Below are positions 56,912 through 64,000 of a DNA stretch of 64,000 nt, piece after piece; position 1 is the first letter of the stretch, and each line of letters opens with the position of its first letter. Source of the DNA: SVQP01 sp045650025 (GTDB lineage Bacteria; Bacillota; Clostridia; Oscillospirales; CAG-272); contig JAZRQR010000020.1 in the NCBI GenBank assembly GCA_045650025.1, positions 1 through 64,000 of the forward strand. Reading direction: 5' to 3'. A program made the position numbers and the translations under genes. Under the pieces are notes generated by a model, which was not told the DNA's origin, ran no database searches, and saw only the letters and a list, made by a program, of their open reading frames with translations.

Positions 56912-57885
56912 CATATTTGCAGAACCTTTTCTGCCAAAGTCACCATCAGGGGCAACGTGCCAAGGCAAAGCAGGCTGGATACGCCGACTGTCTGCGAGGC
57001 GTAGCCGGGGGAAATGTCGTATGTCTCGGAAAACATGGAAATGATGGATGCCGTGGGCAATGCCGTTACGGCGGTGGAGAACATGACAATGTCATCCGAA
57101 AATCCGAGCAGCTTGCAAATCACGAACACGATAGCGGGGATGAGGATCAGCTTGCAAAGCGAGAAGAGGTAGATCTTGCCGGAGCAGAGCAGCTGCTTGG
57201 GCGTTCTGGTTGCAAGCAGAGCACCCGTGATCAGTACCGAGATAGGCAGGCAAAGCGCCGCCAGCTTGGCAAAGAGCATTAAAAACGCGTTGTCGATCAC
57301 CGTGCCGATGAGCGGATTGTGCAGCGCGGGATTGCGCAGAAGGTACAGCGCAACGCCGATGGCGCACGGAATGGAGCCGAAATTGAGCAGCGCCTTTTTG
57401 GGGGTCATGCGGATATCCTCGCGCTTTCTGCCAAGGATCATAAGTCCCCATACGTACATGAAGATGTTAAAGCTGATCAAGAAGAATGCACCGTAGAATT
57501 TACCGATGTCACCGAATATCGCGCCCAGAATGGGGAGTCCGATAAAGCCGCAGTTGGTAAAGATCAAGGAAAACTCGGTGATCTTGCGCTCGTTGAGATC
57601 CTTATAAGGCACGCAGAGCGGAAAGGCGATGAGCGACATGAGAAAATGCAGGAAAAAGCCAATGCCCAGGATCAAAAGTCCGCGCTTTAGATTTTCGGCG
57701 GTGTATTCCACGTTGACAAGCGCGTCAATGATCATCATGGGCTGACCGACCTTAATGATCAGCGTGGAGAGGCGTTTGGATGCGGCGTTGTCGATCCAGC
57801 CGATCTTACGGCAGCAATATCCGATCGCCAGCATTAAGAACATGACGATGATGACGACTAACAGGGAAGTGAAATCGTAAGTCAT
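56908..57885 (-). CDS. AEC family transporter
   Basis: The 325-residue carrier has ten helices in the auxin-efflux-carrier pattern: LAIGYCCRKIGWIDNAASKRLSTLIIKVGQPMMIIDALV at the start and NCGFIGLPILGAIFGD after helix 3. The C-terminal half ends in MFSTAVTALPTASIISMFSETY. Members export organic acids such as malate. The ATG overlaps the uracil-DNA glycosylase stop by 4 nt. Confidence 0.93.
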   Translation of the reverse strand: MTYDFTSLLVVIIVMFLMLAIGYCCRKIGWIDNAASKRLSTLIIKVGQPMMIIDALVNVEYTAENLKRGLLILGIGFFLHFLMSLIAFPLCVPYKDLNERKITEFSLIFTNCGFIGLPILGAIFGDIGKFYGAFFLISFNIFMYVWGLMILGRKREDIRMTPKKALLNFGSIPCAIGVALYLLRNPALHNPLIGTVIDNAFLMLFAKLAALCLPISVLITGALLATRTPKQLLCSGKIYLFSLCKLILIPAIVFVICKLLGFSDDIVMFSTAVTALPTASIISMFSETYDISPGYASQTVGVSSLLCLGTLPLMVTLAEKVLQIW

Positions 57886-58451
57886 ACCGTATCCTTCAAG
57901 CTGTCCAGCTTTCGTTTGATCTCCTGCATATCGGCAAGCATCTCTTCCTTACGGCGAGGATCGCGCAAAAGCGCTGCAGGGTGGTATACGGCGGTCATAA
58001 CAAAGTTGCCCTTTTCAAACCACGTGCCGTGCTCCTTGGAAATCTTGAAATCCGGCTTGATCAGGCGCATTGCCGCGATTCTGCCAAGACAAACGATGAT
58101 CTTAGGCTTGATCAGGCGCACCTGCTCACGCAAAAAGTCAATGCACGCGTCCTCCTCAGCGGGCAGCGGATCGCGGTTTTTGGGCGGACGGCACTTGAGA
58201 ATATTGGCAATGTATACATCCTCGCGTGCAATATCCACGGCGTATAAATATTTGTCCAGCAGCTGACCGGCTCTGCCTACAAAGGGCGTGCCGGAAAGAT
58301 CCTCCTGCTCGCCGGGCGCTTCGCCCACAAACAGAATATCCGCTTCACGGTTGCCCGTGCCGAATACGCAATTGGTACGTGTTTTAGCCAGCTCGCAGCC
58401 CTGGCAGCTGCTGCATGCTTCATAAAGTTGATCCCAGGTCAATGGTAGCAC
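57882..58451 (-). CDS. Fe-S uracil-DNA glycosylase (family 4)
   Basis: This 189-residue glycosylase removes uracil from DNA. Motif A is GEAPGEQED (43-51), motif 3 is the late VYHPAALLRD. Cys13, Cys16, Cys19, Cys28 and Cys87 include the four 4Fe-4S ligands of family 4 enzymes. The start is uncertain: GTG at 58451 is too near GAGG, and TTG at 58442 has better spacing. Promoter at 58469-58497. Confidence 0.92.
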   Translation of the reverse strand: MLPLTWDQLYEACSSCQGCELAKTRTNCVFGTGNREADILFVGEAPGEQEDLSGTPFVGRAGQLLDKYLYAVDIAREDVYIANILKCRPPKNRDPLPAEEDACIDFLREQVRLIKPKIIVCLGRIAAMRLIKPDFKISKEHGTWFEKGNFVMTAVYHPAALLRDPRRKEEMLADMQEIKRKLDSLKDTV

Positions 58452-58468
58452 CTCGCTTTCATGCTCCC

Positions 58469-58497
58469 ATTATACCAAACTATTTTGACAATTGCAA
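58469..58497 (-). promoter_or_regulatory. Promoter of the glycosylase-AEC pair
   Basis: On the minus strand TTGCAA (58497-58492), 17-nt spacer, TATAAT (58474-58469). Confidence 0.82.
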
Positions 58498-58505
58498 GAG
58501 GATTT

Positions 58506-59129
58506 TCAGAATTGCATCAGCGTTTGTACCGCGTTTTGCTCGCAGATCGCCTTGCAATACTCGCCCAGATAGGTTTGCATCGAGCGGGCGTTTTCGCGGT
58601 TGCCGTACTCGCCCAAGAAGCAGTAGTCGTCGGGTGTGTATAGGGACGGCGCGCTGATGTCGTATAAAGCCAGAAAATATGTATGCCTGGGATCGACGTA
58701 AGCGCTGCTTGCGCCAGTGTATCCGACCAGATCCAAGCGTTTACAAACCGCGATCAGGTGCTTTAAAGAAGAAAAAGAATATACGTACACGGCGTTTCCA
58801 AGCCTTTCTTTGGTGCATAAGGAGCGTCCGGAAATTGGCGCTGCGCTCAGCGAGCGCACTTCGGTACAGGCGGTGCCCGTATCGTTCTCGGGCGCACAGA
58901 CGAACAGCTCACAGCCGCCATCTGCGGACGGGTACATCTGCACGTACAGATGCTTCATATCCGCGTAAAATCCGATCTGCTGCTTGGCGTCCTCCAGTAA
59001 TTGGCGCAGTACGCCGCGCACGTGTGCATCTGCAATGCCGATATGGTCGTTTTGCAGATGATAATGCGACATGTCCGCAGCGCTGAGCATGATTTTCAAT
59101 TTGGTGTCGCTGATTTTAATCAAGTCCAT
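58506..59129 (-). CDS. mecA: MecA-type adaptor protein
   Basis: The 207-residue protein follows the MecA plan. An N-terminal degron-recognition part is LIKISDTKLKIMLSAADMSHYHLQ. A variable linker follows. The C-terminal ClpC-binding part has YVYSFSSLKHLIAVCKRLD, YFLALYD, EYGNRENARSMQTYLGEYCKAICEQNAVQTLMQF. MecA targets ComK-like or other proteins to ClpCP. ClpC is not in the window. AAAGGATAT precedes the ATG; only a weak promoter upstream was noticed. Confidence 0.82.
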   Translation of the reverse strand: MDLIKISDTKLKIMLSAADMSHYHLQNDHIGIADAHVRGVLRQLLEDAKQQIGFYADMKHLYVQMYPSADGGCELFVCAPENDTGTACTEVRSLSAAPISGRSLCTKERLGNAVYVYSFSSLKHLIAVCKRLDLVGYTGASSAYVDPRHTYFLALYDISAPSLYTPDDYCFLGEYGNRENARSMQTYLGEYCKAICEQNAVQTLMQF

Positions 59130-59216
59130 ATCGATATCCTTTCAAGAGTTGGTTTCTACTATCATTATAATCCGCACGGAGGATTTTGTGTACCCCTAAA
59201 AATATGGTAATTGCGA

Positions 59217-59245
59217 TTGACTCGGCAGGGTATGTATGGTATAAT
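59217..59245 (+). promoter_or_regulatory. Promoter of the helicase gene
   Basis: TTGACT at 59217-59222, 17-nt spacer, TATAAT at 59240-59245. Confidence 0.85.
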
Positions 59246-59267
59246 AAGGGGAAAGGGAGGTGATGGT

Positions 59268-61622
59268 ATGCATTACAATGCACAGACCGGCGGCGTGGAG
59301 ATTTCGCTGGGAGAGCTTTGTGCGCTTGCGTTCGGACGCAACAACTACAAGGAAGAAGTGCCCGCAGAAGCGGATGCGCACGATATTGACGCACAGGCGG
59401 ATGCGTATTACGCGGACGTGCAGCTGCAGCATACCTGTCGCTATGCCGGTATTTTGGTCAAGACGGTGGGAACTGCGCAGGGGATTTGCCCCGTGGGCGA
59501 TACGGTGACGCTGGAATATACCGTTCGTGTCGCCAAACTGCCCGGGTCGCACGAGACCTTTGCCGTTCCCGTACGCCAGCGCTGTCTTGCGTATTTCTTG
59601 GCTTCCGCCAAGGATCTGCAAGCCGTTGCCATCCGCCGCACCACCGTGACTGCCAAGGGAGAGAAGAGCAGCACGGACACCCGGTTTACCACCATGACGC
59701 TCGGCGACGAATATGCAAGCATTCTGTCGCGTGCGCTGCCGTATCTGCAGAACTGTATTGAGCAAAACCGTAAGGTCAAGCCTTGCGCGGCGGAGCTTGC
59801 CTTCCCGTACCCTGAGATCAGAGAGGGGCAGGAGGACTTTATGCGCGAATGCTTCCGCGACATCATGCACGGCAAGCGCCTGTTCATTCAAGCCCCTACC
59901 GGCATCGGAAAGACCATTTCCACCATGTATCCCGCCGTGCGCGCCATGGGTAAGGGGAAATATGACAAGATCTTTTACCTGACCGCCAAGGCGAGCACGC
60001 GCCGCGAAGCGTTTGCGGCTGCGAAACGTCTGTTTGACGCGGGCGCGCCGTTCCGCACCATCGTGCTTTCTGCCAAGGAGCAAATGTGCCCTGCAGAGGA
60101 GTGCACCTACCGCACGTGTAAGCATAACTGCCCGCGCAGCCTGTCACATACCAAGATCATGCAGGCGATCTCCGAGCTGCTGACCCATCAGAATGGGTAC
60201 ACCGCCTCGCTGATCAAGCGCGTTGCCGAAAAATACGGGGTCTGCCCGTACGAGCTTTCCCTGGATCTCTCCGAATTTTGCAGTATCATTATTTGTGACT
60301 ATAATTACGTGTATAACCCTGCTGTCAAGCTGCGTCGGTATTTCGTGGAAAATAACGGGAAATACGTACTTCTTGTCGACGAGGCGCATAACTTAGTGGA
60401 TAGAGCGAGGGATATGTTTTCCTGCGAGCTGCATAGCGATGCGTTTGCGTCCTTGCTGATGCAGCTGCCGGACAGCGAGCCGTTGCATGCCAAGGTGGCA
60501 CAGGCACAAAACGTATTCCGCATTGCCAAAAAATATTGCCGCGACACGCTGCGCAAGGATGCAGGCGGCACCGAATACGGCTATTATTTCTCACGCGAGC
60601 CGCTGGATGATATCAACAGCACGCTGGAAACGCTTGCGGGCGCGGTGGAGAAGTGGCTGAAAATACACACCTACGATGCGCTCTACGACACACTTGAGGC
60701 GTTTTACGGGGAGCTGCGCGCCTATAACGCTACCTCTGCGCTTTACGACGGTGGGTTTGTGACCTACCTGACCGTGCAGGGAAGCGAGATCACGCTCAAG
60801 CAGCTTTGCCTGGATCCCAGCCGACAGCTCGAGGAGTGCAACAGCGGTGCGGAGGCGGTCATTATGTTTTCCGCAACGCTGACGCCGCCCGAATACTTTG
60901 CGCAATCGCTGGGTGGCGGCAAGCAAGCGATTTCGGTCAATTTTCCGTCGCCTTTCCCGCGGGAAAATCTTTGCGTGGCGGTTGCCGAGGGCATCAGCAC
61001 CAAGTACGAGGACCGTGATCGCTCAATCAAAAAAACGGCGTCCTATATCGCAGCCTCGGTGTGCGGTAAGGTGGGCAATTATATGGTGTATTTCCCATCG
61101 TATTCCTATATGGAGCAGGTTGCAAAGGCGTTTTGCGATCGCTATCCGGACGTGCCGGTGCTGCTGCAAAAGCGCGGCATGACGCAGGAGCAGAAGGAGG
61201 CGTTTCTGGATGCCTTCCGTGCGGAAAATCCCGAGATGCTGATCGGCTTTTGTGTGCTTGGCGGCTCGTTCTCCGAGGGTGTGGATCTGCCGGGCGGCAG
61301 ATTGATCGGTAGTATCATCGTGGGCGTGGGCATTCCGGGGCTTTCGGATGAGCGAAACATTGTGCGCGACTATTATGCCGACCAAAACGGACTTGGCTAC
61401 GAATACGCCTACGTGTACCCCGGCATGAACCACGTTCTGCAGGCGGCAGGGCGCGTGATCCGTACGGATACCGACCGCGGAATCGTGGTTTTGCTAGACC
61501 AAAGATACGCGGAGCAGCGGTATATTGATCTGTTCCCGCCGCATTGGGAGGACGTTCGTTTTGCAAGTGATGCGCAATCTCTTGCAAAAACGGTTGCGGG
61601 ATTTTGGAAAAGCGGGCAATAA
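59268..61622 (+). CDS. Rad3/DinG-like superfamily 2 helicase
   Basis: The 784-residue protein has an N-terminal region of about 175 residues without helicase motifs, possibly a nuclease-like or DNA-binding module. A Rad3/XPD-type helicase follows: APTGIGKT (Walker A), a Cys cluster MCPAEECTYRTCKHNCPR with a further GVCPYEL consistent with the 4Fe-4S domain, DEAHNL (Walker B), SATLTPPEYF, and the C-terminal GRVIRTDTDRG. It likely unwinds damaged or structured DNA. ATG 59268 follows GGGAGGTGAT. Confidence 0.92.
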   Translation: MHYNAQTGGVEISLGELCALAFGRNNYKEEVPAEADAHDIDAQADAYYADVQLQHTCRYAGILVKTVGTAQGICPVGDTVTLEYTVRVAKLPGSHETFAVPVRQRCLAYFLASAKDLQAVAIRRTTVTAKGEKSSTDTRFTTMTLGDEYASILSRALPYLQNCIEQNRKVKPCAAELAFPYPEIREGQEDFMRECFRDIMHGKRLFIQAPTGIGKTISTMYPAVRAMGKGKYDKIFYLTAKASTRREAFAAAKRLFDAGAPFRTIVLSAKEQMCPAEECTYRTCKHNCPRSLSHTKIMQAISELLTHQNGYTASLIKRVAEKYGVCPYELSLDLSEFCSIIICDYNYVYNPAVKLRRYFVENNGKYVLLVDEAHNLVDRARDMFSCELHSDAFASLLMQLPDSEPLHAKVAQAQNVFRIAKKYCRDTLRKDAGGTEYGYYFSREPLDDINSTLETLAGAVEKWLKIHTYDALYDTLEAFYGELRAYNATSALYDGGFVTYLTVQGSEITLKQLCLDPSRQLEECNSGAEAVIMFSATLTPPEYFAQSLGGGKQAISVNFPSPFPRENLCVAVAEGISTKYEDRDRSIKKTASYIAASVCGKVGNYMVYFPSYSYMEQVAKAFCDRYPDVPVLLQKRGMTQEQKEAFLDAFRAENPEMLIGFCVLGGSFSEGVDLPGGRLIGSIIVGVGIPGLSDERNIVRDYYADQNGLGYEYAYVYPGMNHVLQAAGRVIRTDTDRGIVVLLDQRYAEQRYIDLFPPHWEDVRFASDAQSLAKTVAGFWKSGQ

Positions 61623-61668
61623 TTCGACAAAAAATGCAATAAATTTTGAAAAATATTCAAAATAAGTA

Positions 61669-61697
61669 TTGCAAATTACAAAACGGCGTGGTATAAT
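61669..61697 (+). promoter_or_regulatory. Promoter of the aminotransferase
   Basis: TTGCAA at 61669-61674, 17-nt spacer, TATAAT at 61692-61697. Confidence 0.82.
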
Positions 61698-61731
61698 AGG
61701 GCAGTTGATTTGACAATTAGGAGTTATAACG

Positions 61732-63012
61732 ATGCACTATGTAGACATGAGCAAGCAGCAGCTGCTTGCCGAATACCAATCTTTACAAAAGGAATACAAT
61801 GAAATTCAGGCGCAGGGTCTTTCTCTGGACCTTTCGCGCGGTAAGCCCAGCGCAGAGCAGCTGGACCTGATTAACGATATGCTGTTTTGTCTGGACCGCG
61901 ATTCTTGCTTCTCGGAAAGCGGCTTTGACTGCCGTAACTACGGTATGATGGACGGTGTTCCCGAAGCTAAAAAGCTGTTTGGCGACCTGCTCGGCATTCC
62001 CTCCGAAAACATTTTCGTGGCGGGCAACTCTTCCTTGACCTTAATGTACGATACCATGAGCCGCTGCATGCTGTACGGCACCGCAACCCAAGGCTGCGGA
62101 CCCTGGTGCAAGCTGGATAAGATCAAGTTTTTGTGCCCCTCTCCCGGATATGACCGTCATTTCCTGATCTCCGAATCCATGGGCATTGAAATGATCACCA
62201 TTCCCATGCTGGAGACCGGTCCCGATATGGACATGATCGAGGAGCTGGTTGCCAACGACGCATCCATCAAGGGTATCTGGTGTAACCCCAAGTATTCTAA
62301 CTCCGACGGTTATATTTATTCGGATGAAACGGTGGAAAGACTGGCAAGCATGAAGACCGCTGCACCCGATTTCCGCATTTTCTGGGATAACGCTTACGTT
62401 GTGCATGCGCTGTATGGCCAGCATGACGAGCTTGCCGATATTTTTGCACTGTGCGAAAAGCACGGCAATCCCGACAGAGTGTTCTATTTCGCCTCTACCT
62501 CCAAGATCACCTTCCCGGGCGCGGGTGTAGCCATCATGGCAATGTCCAAGGCAAATCTGGAGCACGCCAAGAAGATCCTGACCGTGCAGACCATCAGCTA
62601 CGATAAGCTCAATCAGCTGCGCCACGTCAAGTACTTCGGCTCGGCAGAGAACGTGATCCGCATCATGCAAAAGCAGGCGGATGTGCTGCGTCCTCGCTTT
62701 GAGATCACCAAGCAGACGCTGGAGCGCGATCTGGGTGACAAGGGCATTGCGCGCTGGACGGATCCCAAGGGAGGCTACTTCATCAGCCTGTACGTCATGA
62801 ACGGCACTGCAAAGAGAGCCTACGCGCTTGCCAAGGATGCGGGCGTGGTGCTGACCAAGGTAGGTGCAACCTACCCTTACGGCATCGACCCCGACGACTC
62901 CAATATCCGCATAGCCCCCACCTATCCTTCCAAGCAAGACCTGACGGCAGCCATGAACGTGCTGACCGTATGTGTTCGCTTAGCGGCACTTGAAAAGCTT
63001 CTCGCAGATTAA
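61732..63012 (+). CDS. Class I aminotransferase (aspartate-aminotransferase-like)
   Basis: This 426-residue PLP enzyme has the helix start LLAEYQSLQKEYNEIQAQGLSLDLSRGKPS. The PLP-binding Asn/Asp/Tyr blocks are WCNPKYSNSDG and IFWDNAYVVHAL. The Schiff-base Lys is in ASTSKITFPGAG. The long N-terminus and motifs match the Asp_aminotransf (PF12897) group. It likely interconverts aspartate and oxaloacetate. TAGGAGTT precedes the ATG; a terminator follows. Confidence 0.92.
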   Translation: MHYVDMSKQQLLAEYQSLQKEYNEIQAQGLSLDLSRGKPSAEQLDLINDMLFCLDRDSCFSESGFDCRNYGMMDGVPEAKKLFGDLLGIPSENIFVAGNSSLTLMYDTMSRCMLYGTATQGCGPWCKLDKIKFLCPSPGYDRHFLISESMGIEMITIPMLETGPDMDMIEELVANDASIKGIWCNPKYSNSDGYIYSDETVERLASMKTAAPDFRIFWDNAYVVHALYGQHDELADIFALCEKHGNPDRVFYFASTSKITFPGAGVAIMAMSKANLEHAKKILTVQTISYDKLNQLRHVKYFGSAENVIRIMQKQADVLRPRFEITKQTLERDLGDKGIARWTDPKGGYFISLYVMNGTAKRAYALAKDAGVVLTKVGATYPYGIDPDDSNIRIAPTYPSKQDLTAAMNVLTVCVRLAALEKLLAD

Positions 63013-63019
63013 TTTTGAT

Positions 63020-63057
63020 AAAGCAGTCTCAAAAAAATGAGGCTGCTTTGTTTTTTT
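63020..63057 (+). terminator. Rho-independent terminator
   Basis: AAAGCAGTCTC pairs with GAGGCTGCTTT (one mismatch-like T-G), then a long T run. Confidence 0.85.
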
Positions 63058-63058
63058 C

Positions 63059-63087
63059 TTGACAGTGGTGCATGTTTTATGTATAAT
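63059..63087 (+). promoter_or_regulatory. Promoter of the final radical-SAM gene
   Basis: TTGACA at 63059-63064, 17-nt spacer, TATAAT at 63082-63087. Confidence 0.87.
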
Positions 63088-63118
63088 GAAAGTAAGGAAA
63101 CAGGAAAGGAACGGACAT

Positions 63119-64000
63119 ATGCGCAACAAGGTTACCCAAGCTTCCACCAATCCGTATTCTTACAGCGATACCAACAAGCGTTACTATACCTACGATTATT
63201 TTCTCAAGCAGACCTTTGGCACAAAGGTGGCAAAGCTGCCCATCGATGCGGGCTTTACCTGTCCCAACATTGACGGCAAATGCGGACACGGCGGCTGCAT
63301 TTATTGCTCGGAAAAGGGGAGCGGAGATTTTGCACCGCAACCCGACGTGCCGATCTATCAGCAAATGGAAATGTCCTATGCGCTGACCAGCGGCAAATGG
63401 AAGACCGACAAGGTCATCCCGTATTTTCAGGCGCACACCAACACCTACGCGCCCGTGGAGGTGCTCCGGGAAAAATACGAGCAAGCGCTGACCTATCCCG
63501 GAGTGGTGGGCATGAATATTGCCACGCGTGCCGACTGTCTGGAACCCGATGTAGTGGCATATCTTGCACAGATTGCTAAGCGCACGTATCTGACCGTGGA
63601 GCTTGGACTGCAGACCTCGTGCGATCAAACGGCTGCGCTGATCAACCGCGGGCATAATTTTGCCGCGTTTGTGGCAGGGTATCAGGCCTTGCGGCAAGCA
63701 AGCCCCGATATTCATATCTGCGTGCATATCATTCTGGGCTTGCCCGGGGAGGACACCGACACCATGCTGCGCACCGTGCGTGACGTGGCAGACCTGCACC
63801 CCGATCAGGTCAAGATCCACCTGCTGCACGTCATCAAGGATACGGTCATGGCGGATATCTACTTGAGCGGCGAGTACGAGCCCATGACGCAAGACGCTTA
63901 CACGCGCGTGGTGGCGCAGGCGCTGACGCTGCTGCCGCCCAAGACTGTGATTGCCCGCCTGACGGGAGACGGCGCGCCCGATGCGCTGCTGGCGCCCGAT
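63119..64000 (+). CDS. TIGR01212/YhcC-family radical SAM protein (truncated by window)
   Basis: The frame is open for all 294 codons to the window end. It reads KLPIDAGFTCPNIDG, then CGHGGCIYCSEKGSGDF, the unusual long-spaced Cys motif of the YhcC/TIGR01212 radical-SAM family. VELGLQTS and HIILGLPGEDTDTMLRTV follow, typical of the SAM barrel. YhcC-family proteins in Firmicutes are of unknown reaction. GGAAAGGAAC precedes the ATG. The C-terminus lies beyond the window. Confidence 0.92.
   Translation, partial: MRNKVTQASTNPYSYSDTNKRYYTYDYFLKQTFGTKVAKLPIDAGFTCPNIDGKCGHGGCIYCSEKGSGDFAPQPDVPIYQQMEMSYALTSGKWKTDKVIPYFQAHTNTYAPVEVLREKYEQALTYPGVVGMNIATRADCLEPDVVAYLAQIAKRTYLTVELGLQTSCDQTAALINRGHNFAAFVAGYQALRQASPDIHICVHIILGLPGEDTDTMLRTVRDVADLHPDQVKIHLLHVIKDTVMADIYLSGEYEPMTQDAYTRVVAQALTLLPPKTVIARLTGDGAPDALLAPD

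Overview
The window reads as chromosome from a low-GC-lineage Gram-positive (Firmicutes, class Clostridia), most likely a gut-type uncultured Oscillospirales/Christensenellales-like bacterium with roughly balanced GC. Evidence: strong GGAGG-type ribosome sites, many sigma-A promoters with 17-nt spacers, an HPr with both His15 and Ser46, the rplU-prp-rpmA block in which L27 carries a cleavable N-terminal extension, a MecA-type adaptor, a SpoIVFB-like M50 protease, DUF1836 and DUF512 proteins, and a biotin-dependent sodium-pump operon. Genus and species cannot be fixed from the sequence alone.

Layout. 1-2.2 kb: a decayed surface-protein gene, a two-helix membrane protein and an HprK-like P-loop kinase. 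2.2-7.2 kb: a five-gene operon joining a CoA carboxyltransferase, OadG, a biotin carrier, the OadB sodium pump and an OadA/5S-type carboxyltransferase. 7.25-7.8 kb: a gene-free field of palindromes. 7.8-12.5 kb: DUF512 radical-SAM protein, Der, Obg, pyrophosphatase. 12.6-15.9 kb: a coupled LMW-phosphatase / nitroreductase / DUF5722 / methyltransferase operon. 16-21 kb: ferredoxin-like aldo-keto reductase, FMN-barrel protein, Bcp, rhamnulokinase-family kinase, PRPP-synthetase-like protein. 21.2-25.6 kb: RimM, TrmD, O-antigen-ligase-like protein and two DUF4330-like proteins. 25.7-30.6 kb: HPr, UvrC, RsmD, CoaD and two paralogous membrane proteins. A 230-bp MITE-like element follows. 31-44 kb: two long runs of accessory genes (SGNH esterase, GH43 lipoprotein, transporter, kinases, nitroreductase, NUDIX, flavoprotein, phosphoesterase lipoprotein, DUF2200, SDR, radical SAM, GNAT, HD). 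44-45.4 kb: L21, Prp, L27. 45.5-53.2 kb: GlpK, an EEP phosphatase, AlaX and the PotABCD polyamine transporter, mostly on the minus strand. 53.4-55.2 kb: M50 protease, DUF1836, membrane protein. 55.3-56 kb: two tRNA-Leu genes followed by repeated tRNA-Leu 3' ends and hairpins. 56-64 kb: YwaF-like protein, AEC carrier, uracil-DNA glycosylase, MecA, Rad3/DinG-like helicase, aminotransferase, and a radical-SAM gene cut by the window end.

No phage, transposase, CRISPR array or rRNA operon was seen. The most unusual signals are non-coding: (i) a structured repeat directly upstream of ppa and bcp (about 11.82-11.92 kb and 17.68-17.79 kb) with an invariant 13-mer in the loop of a covarying hairpin, the same hairpin architecture recurring inverted at 55.64-55.69 kb; (ii) three reiterated tRNA-Leu 3' ends with interleaved hairpins after tRNA-Leu(CAG); (iii) a T-arm-like 27-bp repeat placed exactly 5 nt upstream of two separate near-consensus promoters; and (iv) MITE-like inverted-repeat elements. 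Among proteins, the hybrid decarboxylase/transcarboxylase operon is the most interesting metabolic unit.
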